Positions 1-5,622 of a stretch of DNA of 5,864 bases are shown one piece after another. Origin of the DNA: Actinomycetes bacterium (lineage in GTDB: Bacteria > Actinomycetota > Acidimicrobiia > Spongiisociales > UBA5794); contig JAJRYI010000217.1 in NCBI GenBank assembly GCA_024275815.1, positions 1 to 5,864 of the forward strand. Direction: 5' to 3'. Both the position numbers and the translations under genes were made by a program. The notes under the pieces were generated by a model. That model saw only the letters and a program-made list of their open reading frames with translations, did not search any database and was not told where the DNA came from. Each line of letters opens with the position of its first letter. Within the stretch, counting starts at the first letter, position 1.

Positions 1-419
1 CGGATCGCATCGAGGGCCTCGATCGGGTCCCAGGCGATCTCGAGGAGGATCCGGTACGCCATCGACGGGCCCCGGTTGATCCCCATGTGACAGTGCACGA
101 GGAGTACCGAATCCGGTGACGACAGTGCCCGAGTGGCGAAGGCGACACCTGCGGCGAACCAGTCGTCGGGCTGGCCCCTCCCGTCGTCGTCGGTGCCGAT
201 CTGCCTGTAGGTGATCTCGGGGGCGTGGAGCGCAACGAGGTCCTCGTCGCTCCACTCGAAGCGGGTGTCGAGAACGTGGGTGATGCCCGCACGCTGCCAC
301 CCCTCGAGCTGGGCGACAGCCGTTTCCGGGTCCTCATGGAGGTCCCCGCACAGGGTGATCTGCTCCGTCACCGGGCACAGGGTGCGGTGCCACTTCGCAA
401 CGTCTTCGTACGTGTACAT
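1..419 (-). CDS. Dual-specificity-type protein phosphatase, C-terminus cut by window edge
   Basis: I translated this frame by hand; it is open to the window edge, giving 139 codons and no stop. It reads as a cysteine-based protein tyrosine/dual-specificity phosphatase. The P-loop VLVHCHMGINRGPS has the CX5R signature, with catalytic Cys110 and phosphate-binding Arg116, preceded by the usual hydrophobic strand and His. The run IGTDDDGRG at residues 74-82 sits where the general-acid Asp loop is expected. The family forms a cysteinyl-phosphate intermediate and removes phosphate from Tyr/Ser/Thr or sometimes other phosphoesters; the substrate here is unknown. No signal peptide is visible, so it is probably cytoplasmic. 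The ATG overlaps the helicase stop by one base (TGATG), which points to translational coupling. Family assignment is firm; the missing C-terminus should be only the closing helices. Confidence 0.88.
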   Translation of the reverse strand, partial: MYTYEDVAKWHRTLCPVTEQITLCGDLHEDPETAVAQLEGWQRAGITHVLDTRFEWSDEDLVALHAPEITYRQIGTDDDGRGQPDDWFAAGVAFATRALSSPDSVLLVHCHMGINRGPSMAYRILLEIAWDPIEALDAI

Positions 420-2023
420 CAGAACCCCAGCGTCTCGCCCACGGCGGGAGGCCCGATGACGACGAGCTGGACCCGGGGCCGTGACAGCCCGATGTAGGCC
501 AGGGCCCTGTCACGGTCCTTTTCGAGGCGTTCGAGGATTACGACGGCGGCAGCCGCCTCGAGGCCCTTGTAGCGGTGGATCGTCTCGATGGCGACCCCAT
601 CGGTACGTTCCTCGATCGCCTCGAGAGTGACCCCGGCAACCGATACCTCGATGAGGGCGTCCTTCGTGGCACGCTTCTGGGTCAGGACGACGACGTCGCT
701 CGTTGCAAGGTTGCCCTCGTTGATGAGGGGGTGCAACGCACGCCCGAGCGCCTTCCTGACGCCTTCGGGGGACTCGATGGAGAGGAACTGGGGTTCCGGG
801 CCGTCCGTGCCTCTCGACGGCAGGTCGTCGCCGTAGATGCGTGCAACGACGGCTGCGATCTGGTTCGTGTTGCGACAGTTCAGATCCAGGTTGTACTGCA
901 CCGTGTTGAACGGGGGTTCCCAGCCTTCACGGTAGATCGCCTGGTGCGGGTCGGCGAACACGAGGAACAGGCCCTCAGACGGTTCGGCGAGGGCTGCTTC
1001 GAGGGCCATGAACCACGAGTCGTCGAAGTCCTGGCCCTCATCGATGATCACCGCATCGGTACGAAACTCGCCCCTGGTGAACGCCTCGAGGAGGAGCTCC
1101 CCTGCAGGGTCGTCCCACCACCCTTGCTCGATGTCGTCGGGGAACGAGAGACCGGCCTCTTCGATCCATCGTCGTGCCTGCTCGTGGAACGAGCCGGCGG
1201 TGACGAGGTCGTTGTCGGCGAACTCGGCGGCAAGGGCGTCACCGAGGGGACGGTTGAAACAGACGAGCACGACCCGGAACCCGTCACCCGACAGGCGCCG
1301 GGCCCGCTCCTCGGCAAGCACCGTCTTACCGGTACCAGCACCGCCGTAGACGAGGACCCGGCGCATGCGGGCGAGGCCGGCAAGGGCGAGGCGCTGGGTC
1401 TCGGTGAGCTCGATCTGACGGGCCTTCACCTCGGCAACGTCGTCGGCGAGGGTGTGGCGGATCGTCACCGTCGGTGCGAGGTGCTGGGTGATCGCCTCGA
1501 GAGCGTCCTCGCCGATCGTCTTGTGCAGGCCCCACCGGTTCACGACGTCGTTGACCGCAGCCACGGGGCGGCGAAGGTCGGTGCGGTCCAGGATCAACTC
1601 GTCGGGGGCTGCAGCGCTGAGGTTCCCATCGACCGTGATCTCGGGGAACCACACGGCGTGGCCCGACTCGACCCAGGGGAGATCCGGGATCGTGTCGCGC
1701 AGGTAGGTCATCAAGGCGTGTTTGGAGGAGACGGCTTGTTCGAAGGGATCGATACGGAACAGGCCACCTTTGCCCGAGGTGAACCACTCACCATCTTTGA
1801 TCGTGATCGTGCCGCCCTTGGCTTCGATCACGATCAGGCCGTGGCTCGGATGCACGAGAACGAAGTCGGCCTCACCGTCACCCTGGCGTCCGTTGCGAAG
1901 CGACTGCCACGCCACCGAGTAGAACACCCGCCACGGGTCGGGGAGCTGTTCGAGCGCCCCGTACACCGGACGCTCCGACGACGATGCGTCGGCAGGCAGC
2001 TTGGGCGGGTACATCCTGGCCAT
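419..2023 (-). CDS. NERD-domain nuclease / UvrD-like superfamily 1 helicase fusion
   Basis: This 534-aa protein has an N-terminal NERD (nuclease-related) domain at about residues 45-160, with GEADFVLV and IVIEAKGG supplying the Asp53 and Glu67-x-Lys69 pattern of restriction-endonuclease-like folds. A superfamily 1 helicase follows: Q-motif LTETQR (206-211), Walker A GGAGTGKT (227-234), Walker B VIIDEGQDF (325-333), motif III FADPHQAIY (356-364), motif IV LNCRN (381-385), motif V ETIHRYKGLE (480-489) and motif VI YIGLSRPR (510-517). All ATPase motifs look intact. It is shorter than UvrD/Rep (about 700 aa), so the 1B/2B insertions are small or absent. The start MARMYPP resembles the opening of many NERD proteins; no clear ribosome binding site precedes it, and ATG at 2014 is an alternative. 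It starts 18 bp after the lipoprotein stop and overlaps the phosphatase start. It probably unwinds and cuts DNA or RNA; the physiological substrate is unknown. Confidence 0.93.
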   Translation of the reverse strand: MARMYPPKLPADASSSERPVYGALEQLPDPWRVFYSVAWQSLRNGRQGDGEADFVLVHPSHGLIVIEAKGGTITIKDGEWFTSGKGGLFRIDPFEQAVSSKHALMTYLRDTIPDLPWVESGHAVWFPEITVDGNLSAAAPDELILDRTDLRRPVAAVNDVVNRWGLHKTIGEDALEAITQHLAPTVTIRHTLADDVAEVKARQIELTETQRLALAGLARMRRVLVYGGAGTGKTVLAEERARRLSGDGFRVVLVCFNRPLGDALAAEFADNDLVTAGSFHEQARRWIEEAGLSFPDDIEQGWWDDPAGELLLEAFTRGEFRTDAVIIDEGQDFDDSWFMALEAALAEPSEGLFLVFADPHQAIYREGWEPPFNTVQYNLDLNCRNTNQIAAVVARIYGDDLPSRGTDGPEPQFLSIESPEGVRKALGRALHPLINEGNLATSDVVVLTQKRATKDALIEVSVAGVTLEAIEERTDGVAIETIHRYKGLEAAAAVVILERLEKDRDRALAYIGLSRPRVQLVVIGPPAVGETLGF

Positions 2024-2041
2024 GGACAGATGATGGCACGC

Positions 2042-2695
2042 TCAAGGCGCATCGATCTGGATGGGGACCCTCACCAGGTCCCTGTCCAGGCGCTCGAACC
2101 CTTCATTGGTGCGGGTGAAGTACAGGTACGCCGTCCTGCCCGTCGTCTCGAAGCTCATGGATTCGCTGTTGGGATCGAGCAGTGATGGGTACAGGGCGTA
2201 CTCGTCGAAAGCGTTGTTCTCGACGGTCCATGGCAGAGCTATCTCGATGAGGAGCTTCCTTTTCGTCCAATCGATGAGGTTGTTCGACCACGAGTAGTAG
2301 AAGCCCCAGATCTCCCGGCCATCGATCGTGTCTGCGCTGATGCCGACGAGGAGCCACTGCTCCAGGGAGGTGTTCCAGGTGAGGCTCTCGATCATCTGGG
2401 CCCCGATGTCTTCGTATGCGAGTGCGGGGCATTCGTTGGCCGCAGGGTTCTCCGGGACCGTTTCGTACGGGTTCACGAACACACCGTCGAACTCCTTCCC
2501 GTCCCAGAACCGCCAGCTCGACGGGTCATCGAGGTTGTCCGTTCGCATCAGACACACCGTTTGTCTCCCGGTGAGGTTGGCACCGACCTTGGCAAGGGCG
2601 TAGAAGTAGTCCTCGGGTCCACGAACGATGTTGGATGGCGAGAACAGGCCGACGGCAGCTGTGTCGGGGGTGTAGGGGTACGGGAGGGAGGCCAC
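2042..2695 (-). CDS. C-terminal fragment of the propeller lipoprotein, possible GTG restart
   Basis: This is the 217-aa open part downstream of the internal TGA, counted from a GTG at 2695 that in the intact gene is just a valine codon within HLVASLPYPY. The true open frame continues back to the TGA with 37 more codons. No ribosome binding site stands out before this GTG, so independent translation is doubtful. The fragment has no signal peptide and would not reach the cell surface by itself. It ends in TGA at 2042-2044, 18 bp before the helicase ATG, so it matters for transcription and translation of the downstream genes. Confidence 0.5.
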   Translation of the reverse strand: MASLPYPYTPDTAAVGLFSPSNIVRGPEDYFYALAKVGANLTGRQTVCLMRTDNLDDPSSWRFWDGKEFDGVFVNPYETVPENPAANECPALAYEDIGAQMIESLTWNTSLEQWLLVGISADTIDGREIWGFYYSWSNNLIDWTKRKLLIEIALPWTVENNAFDEYALYPSLLDPNSESMSFETTGRTAYLYFTRTNEGFERLDRDLVRVPIQIDAP

Positions 2696-2806
2696 GAGAT
2701 GTTCGGGAGGGTCCTGAGAGTACTGGAACGTCTTGCCTCCGTCGGTGGAGACAACGGAAGTGATCGAGTTGTACCAGCAGTCGAACGCGGGGCCATCGGC
2801 ACAGTC

Positions 2807-3304
2807 TCAGCGTTCCCACCCTTGGTACTCGTTGTGGACCAGCCCGTTGACCTTCACCCCGTCCTCCGTGTAGAGCGATGCGATCCACTCAGCATCGGTG
2901 AACCGAGCTGGGTCGGGATCGAAAGTAGATTCGAAGATGGGATCGCAGATTCGCTCGATCTCTCCGAGATTGGGACCGAAGAACCGTCTGTTGACGGGAT
3001 GGGTGGAGATGAGGCTCACGTCTCCCTGGTCGTTCCGGAACGCCCGCGCAGGCAGGTCCGGGATGTCGATGTCCTCGCATCGGTCGGTCGTCCAGTCGAA
3101 AACGATCTCTTCGGGTCCCACCACGGTGAGGGTTCCGTCGAGCGGCGGGGTAGTCGTGGTCGTCGGTGTGGCGGTCGTTGTGGTTGTCGACGGTGTTGTG
3201 GTCGTGTCCGGAGTCGTCGTCGTGGGATCACCGGATTCAGAACCCCCTCCGGCGCAGGCCGCCAGAAGCACGGCAGCAAAGGCGAGGAGAACCACGCGTG
3301 ACAT
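2807..3304 (-). CDS. N-terminal fragment of the lipoprotein (signal peptide, Thr linker, first propeller strands)
   Basis: This is what would be translated if the TGA at 2807-2809 acts as a stop: 165 aa ending in YQGWER. It contains the MSRVVLLAFAAVLLAAC signal peptide, the linker with runs of four to five threonines, and about 105 residues of the globular domain. It could still be exported and lipidated, but the propeller would be incomplete and probably unstable. The open frame extends upstream to 3430, but that extension precedes the signal peptide and is unlikely to be translated. Confidence 0.6.
   Translation of the reverse strand: MSRVVLLAFAAVLLAACAGGGSESGDPTTTTPDTTTTPSTTTTTATPTTTTTPPLDGTLTVVGPEEIVFDWTTDRCEDIDIPDLPARAFRNDQGDVSLISTHPVNRRFFGPNLGEIERICDPIFESTFDPDPARFTDAEWIASLYTEDGVKVNGLVHNEYQGWER
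3148..3230 (-). repeat. Low-complexity threonine-codon tract (lipoprotein linker)
   Basis: The stretch is rich in ACC/ACG/ACA Thr codons on the minus strand, encoding units such as TTTTPDTTTTP. The DNA repeats are imperfect and codon choice varies, so it is maintained as a protein linker rather than as a young microsatellite. Such linkers after a lipobox are common in surface lipoproteins of high-GC actinobacteria and may be glycosylated; that last point is an inference. Confidence 0.6.
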
Positions 3305-3310
3305 TGCACG

Positions 3311-3316
3311 ACCATA
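3311..3316 (-). promoter_or_regulatory. Possible -10 element of a leaderless transcript for the lipoprotein gene
   Basis: On the minus strand TATGGT fits the TANNNT -10 pattern and lies six bases before the ATG at 3304. That spacing would put the transcript start on or next to the start codon. No Shine-Dalgarno sequence precedes this ATG, as expected for a leaderless message, a common arrangement in actinobacteria. No convincing -35 box was found, so the call is tentative. Confidence 0.3.
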
Positions 3317-3438
3317 GCCGTGATCCGCCCTGGTACGCACGCCGACTGTGATGTGTGGCACCGATGGACCGCCCCTGTCACCGTCTTGGATTGGTCGCTG
3401 GCCAGTCTGTGCGCCACCGTTGGGATCCATGTGACATC

Positions 3439-3461
3439 CGGTCTCTTCCGTGAGCAGACCG
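3439..3461 (-). terminator. Weak hairpin downstream of the M28 peptidase
   Basis: CGGTCT at 3439-3444 and AGACCG at 3456-3461 form a perfect 6-bp inverted repeat with an 11-nt loop, eight bases beyond the peptidase stop. There is no T-run on the minus strand after it, so it is not a classical intrinsic terminator. It could be a U-less hairpin terminator of the actinobacterial kind or chance. Confidence 0.25.
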
Positions 3462-3469
3462 CAGGCTGG

Positions 3470-4510
3470 TCACGCCAACAGCGCCTCGACCTGGCCAACG
3501 AGCATCGCGACCGCTGCACGCTCGTCGGCGTCGAGTGAGCCGTTGTCGTCGAGGTTCGTGCGGATCCCGCCGAGGAGCATCGTGGCCCGTTCGGCGTCGG
3601 GGGATACCTCTGCAAGGGACCCAAGGACGTCCTCGAGCGACGTGAGCGTCGTCTCGTCGTCGAACCCGTCGGGCAGGTAGACGGGTTCATCGTCGCGGTC
3701 CGCCAACGCGACGACCGCATCGGTGAGGTGCGCAGCGAGCGCCGCCATCTTCGGGTAGTCGAGCCGGTCGGGGGTGTCGGTCGCAGCGTGGTAGTGCTGC
3801 GAGCGCCCCGCGCTGTAGAACAGGAACGGGACCTCAGCCTTCATGAAAGCGTCGTAGTCCGACATCGAAGAGATGATGTAGTTGTCGACCCGCCGCGGGC
3901 GGATCCCGGGGCGCTCCGCCAACCCATCCATGAGCGCTGCGGTGCCGGTCGACTTCTCGGCGCCGAGGACGAAGAGCGATTCACGAACTTCCGGCGGCAA
4001 CCCCTCGGGTCCGAGGGCGTGGCCGACGAGATCGAGGCAGATCATCATGTCGATGTGATCCAACGGCACCGTCGGGTGATCGACGAACCACTGAGACCCC
4101 ATCGTCGGGCCGAGGAAGTACGGGGGTTCCTCTGCATCGAACAGGGCGATCATCACCGAACGATCCACGGCGACTTCCTTCAGGTTCCTTGCGATCTCGA
4201 GTGCCACGGCGACCCCTGCCGCGTTGTCGTCTGCACCGGGGTTGTCATCGAGACAGGCGTCGTAGTGGGCCCCGAGCAGGACGTAGCGGTCACCGTTGCC
4301 GGGGATGACGCCGAGCAGGTTCGTGCCTCCGATCGGGGGAATCGGCTGGTCGAAGCCGTCCTCACCGCCGGGTTCGAGGCCGAGGTCGCCGAGGCGGTCC
4401 CGCAGCATGGTGCGTGCAGCGAGACCACCGTCGGTCCCCGGGTTCCTCGGTAAGCACTGCGCCGAGCAGAGGAACTCGACGACCTCGTGCATCCTGTCGT
4501 TGGTGTTCAT
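3470..4510 (-). CDS. M28-family zinc aminopeptidase with EF-hand-like C-terminal tail
   Basis: This 346-aa protein carries the di-zinc M28 ligand set: His82 in LLGAHYD, bridging Asp94 in PGADDNAAG, catalytic Glu127 and ligand Glu128 in ALFDAEEP, Asp160 in CLDLVGH, and His241 in HYHAATDTPD. All are present in order and spacing, so it should be active, removing N-terminal residues from peptides; specificity cannot be read. No signal peptide is visible, so it is probably cytoplasmic, although many M28 enzymes are secreted. After the catalytic domain (about residue 270) comes an acidic helical tail with one EF-hand-like loop. The ATG is supported by AGGGGGA eight bases upstream. That site overlaps the stop of the 51-aa gene, leaving 13 bp between genes, so the two are likely co-transcribed. 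Confidence 0.93.
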   Translation of the reverse strand: MNTNDRMHEVVEFLCSAQCLPRNPGTDGGLAARTMLRDRLGDLGLEPGGEDGFDQPIPPIGGTNLLGVIPGNGDRYVLLGAHYDACLDDNPGADDNAAGVAVALEIARNLKEVAVDRSVMIALFDAEEPPYFLGPTMGSQWFVDHPTVPLDHIDMMICLDLVGHALGPEGLPPEVRESLFVLGAEKSTGTAALMDGLAERPGIRPRRVDNYIISSMSDYDAFMKAEVPFLFYSAGRSQHYHAATDTPDRLDYPKMAALAAHLTDAVVALADRDDEPVYLPDGFDDETTLTSLEDVLGSLAEVSPDAERATMLLGGIRTNLDDNGSLDADERAAVAMLVGQVEALLA

Positions 4511-4518
4511 GGAATCCG

Positions 4519-4525
4519 TCCCCCT
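4519..4525 (-). promoter_or_regulatory. Ribosome binding site of the M28 peptidase
   Basis: AGGGGGA on the minus strand lies eight bases before the ATG at 4510 and decides that start over the ATG at codon 7. It overlaps the TAG stop of the upstream small gene (4524-4526), so ribosomes finishing that gene end on the next binding site. Confidence 0.7.
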
Positions 4526-4679
4526 ACTTCCTCGATCGGATCACTGTGTAGATGACCAGGCCACCCATGATGGCGGCAACGAGCCACCAGGGCAATGTAG
4601 GTCCGGGAACACCGAACTGGGGAGGGGCACAGCCTCCGAGGAGAAGCCCTGCGTTGAGTCCGATCATGAGTCGTTTCAC
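4524..4679 (-). CDS. 51-aa small lipoprotein with a transmembrane segment
   Basis: I found this short gene by translating the minus strand between the two longer ones. It starts with GTG and encodes 51 aa: a basic n-region (VKRLM), a hydrophobic core, and LLGGC as a lipobox with Cys17. A short Pro/Gly spacer follows, then a second hydrophobic segment (about 31-46, WWLVAAIMGGLVIYTV) and a basic end RSRK. It would be a lipid-anchored peptide with one membrane span, or an uncleaved two-span hairpin. GAGGG at 4686-4690, six bases upstream, supports GTG 4679 over ATG 4667. The GTG overlaps the preceding TGA (GTGA), and its TAG lies in the peptidase ribosome binding site. The function is not recognised; a membrane partner of the peptidase or the 86-aa protein is a guess. 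Confidence 0.7.
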   Translation of the reverse strand: MKRLMIGLNAGLLLGGCAPPQFGVPGPTLPWWLVAAIMGGLVIYTVIRSRK

Positions 4680-4936
4680 ACCACACCCTCAGCCGTGCCC
4701 GGTGCCCCGTGGCGAGTCGCCCCCTGTGTCTCGTCCATCATGCAGTGTGGGTGCGACAGGTTCTGTTCGCCCGCGTCGCCGAGCTCCTTTTCGAGCGTGA
4801 CGATCACGATGTCGCCGAGGTCGAGGTCGGTGCCACGGACGGTGAGCCGATCGGTCCATCCCCTCTCTCTGCGTCGCTTGACGTCGTCGACCCGGGGATC
4901 CCTCAATTCTGAAATGGGGGAACGGCTGGCGGACAT
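4676..4936 (-). CDS. Hypothetical 86-aa hydrophilic protein
   Basis: I do not recognise this protein. It has a charged N-terminal half (VDDVKRRRERGW), a short hydrophobic strand in LGDIVIVTLEKEL (about 40-52), and a polar C-terminus with HPHCMMDE. There is no signal peptide or membrane span. Support for it being real is the four-base GTGA overlap with the next gene, mainly G/C-ending codons, and its lead position in the peptidase cluster. Against it are the lack of a Shine-Dalgarno sequence, a start only 17 bp from a divergent gene, and an opposing plus-strand frame. If real it may be leaderless, with a possible -10 five bases upstream. Confidence 0.5.
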   Translation of the reverse strand: MSASRSPISELRDPRVDDVKRRRERGWTDRLTVRGTDLDLGDIVIVTLEKELGDAGEQNLSHPHCMMDETQGATRHGAPGTAEGVV

Positions 4937-4941
4937 CGGGC

Positions 4942-4969
4942 GTCATAGATGGGATGACGACTTCAACAA
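4942..4969 (-). promoter_or_regulatory. Possible promoter for the 86-aa/51-aa/M28 cluster
   Basis: Minus-strand TTGTTG (4964-4969) and TATGAC (4942-4947) are separated by 16 bp, resembling a sigma-70-type promoter. The -10 ends five bases before the ATG at 4936, which would give a nearly leaderless message. It lies across the start of the divergent plus-strand gene. The match is imperfect, so confidence is low. Confidence 0.3.
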
Positions 4970-5606
4970 GCACCACCACCACACGACCGACGACCAGCAA
5001 CGAGACCGATCGTGGACTATCGGTCCTGGTCGCTGAACTCGATGACGTTATGCCCCGACGGCACCCGGATCTGCCGAACCTCTACGTCGGTGTCGCTGCG
5101 GACTCGCCCGAGGCGAAGATCGAACGCATGGGTCGAGGTGCCGGGCCGAGATGGGCACGAGGACACGTCGTTCGTCTGCGCCCGGACCTGTACGAGGGGT
5201 TTGGCACAACCACGCCGGATGAAGCGAGGAAGCAGAAGACGACGCTCGCTGTGGAACTCGCTCGTCGTGGCTACACGGTCAACAAGGACACATCGGGATC
5301 GTGGCGGGTGTACGTCGTCCAGCTCGATGGGAGGCAGATCGAGGATCCGGGAGAGGGTTGGGTCTACGTTGGCGAGTCGTCACTGCCACCCGAGAAGCGA
5401 CTTGAGCAGCATCTGAGCGGAGCCCGCAACCGGAGAGGGCCACTGTTCTCGAGGAAGGTGCACAGGTACGGCCAGCATCTCCGGTGGGATCTCATGCGAG
5501 GCCTTCCCACCCTGTACTGTACTCCCAGAACGACTCGAAGCTAGCCGAGGCAGAACTCGCTCAACAACTCCGGGATCAGGGTTTCGTGGTCGAGGGCGGA
5601 CACTGA
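4954..5606 (+). pseudogene. Tandem GIY-YIG-like protein, frameshifted near its C-terminus
   Basis: The uninterrupted frame runs 4954-5544 (196 aa), but its last eight residues (CTPRTTRS) are junk after a 5-bp duplication. Dropping five bases gives 215 aa ending in LAEAELAQQLRDQGFVVEGG-H at 5606. The protein has two similar modules of about 90 aa. Module 1 (about 23-112) has SVLVAELD, NLYVG, VRLRPDLYEG and VELARRGYTV. Module 2 (about 118-215) has RVYVVQLD, WVYVGE, HLRWDLMRGL and AELAQQLRDQGFVV. Module 2 keeps the GIY-YIG-like Y-V-G (138-140), Arg149 and His153; module 1 lacks the equivalent Arg and His. The GIY-YIG fold usually cuts DNA, but small forms like this may do other jobs. The N-terminal 20 residues are Thr/Ser-rich. 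No strong ribosome binding site is seen, yet the module starts before ATG 5050, favouring ATG 4954. Confidence 0.72.
5512..5523 (+). repeat. 5-bp tandem duplication causing the frameshift
   Basis: The sequence CTGTACTGTACT contains TGTAC twice in direct tandem. Removing one copy restores the C-terminal reading frame (TAC TCC CAG AAC) through to TGA at 5604-5606. Five bases is not a multiple of three, so the duplication shifts the frame. Confidence 0.75.
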
Positions 5607-5622
5607 GGACCCAACGGCCTAT

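Larger units (their letters stand above)
2042..3304 (-). pseudogene. Asp-box beta-propeller lipoprotein interrupted by an in-frame TGA
   Basis: Read in one frame, this is a 420-codon gene broken only by TGA at 2807-2809 (codon 166). Residues 1-17 are a lipoprotein signal peptide ending in the lipobox LAAC, with Cys17 as lipidation site. A Thr/Pro linker (about 28-58) tethers the globular domain to the outer face of the membrane. The domain has HNEYQGWER just before the stop and, after it, DCADG, DCWYNSIT, an Asp-box STDGGKTF (186-193), a conserved-looking FSPSNIV segment and a C-terminal strand pair. The Asp-box suggests a sialidase-like beta-propeller; catalytic residues cannot be assigned, so it may be a binding protein. 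No frame change is needed across the stop and the rest is clean, so the lesion is recent, a sequence error, or readthrough. ATG 3304 is chosen because the signal peptide starts there. Confidence 0.8.
3305..3469. other. 165-bp intergenic gap between peptidase and lipoprotein genes
   Basis: No gene is supported here. It holds the candidate -10 box near 3311-3316 and a short inverted repeat at 3439-3461 just after the peptidase stop. It is the only sizeable break in the minus-strand run and so the likely boundary between two transcription units. Confidence 0.55.

Noticed and set aside
575..2185. A 536-codon plus-strand open frame antisense to the helicase
   Set aside because: It lies opposite a gene with all helicase motifs. 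Its translation has no recognisable domain and is rich in Arg, Gly, Val and Asp, as expected from reading high-GC codons backwards.
2807..2809. TGA as selenocysteine or a reassigned sense codon
   Set aside because: No convincing bacterial SECIS-like hairpin follows directly, the family is not a known selenoprotein, and several other genes here end in TGA, so the codon acts as a normal stop.
3148..3230. GTGGTCGT-like repeats as a tandem array or CRISPR-like structure
   Set aside because: They are imperfect, have no spacer/repeat pattern, and simply encode the Thr-rich linker on the minus strand.
3016..3720. A 234-codon minus-strand frame spanning the peptidase end, the gap and the lipoprotein start
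   Set aside because: It is Arg/Ser/Pro-rich and out of frame with two well-supported genes.
3728..4453. A 241-codon plus-strand open frame opposite the M28 peptidase
   Set aside because: The minus strand carries an intact zinc-ligand set; the plus translation shows no motif and is a high-GC shadow.
5609..5615. ACCCAAC three bases after the GIY-YIG stop, resembling the RYYYAAC core of an integron attC site
   Set aside because: No matching GTTRRRY partner is found at a suitable distance and no cassette neighbours are visible; a 7-base degenerate match is expected by chance.
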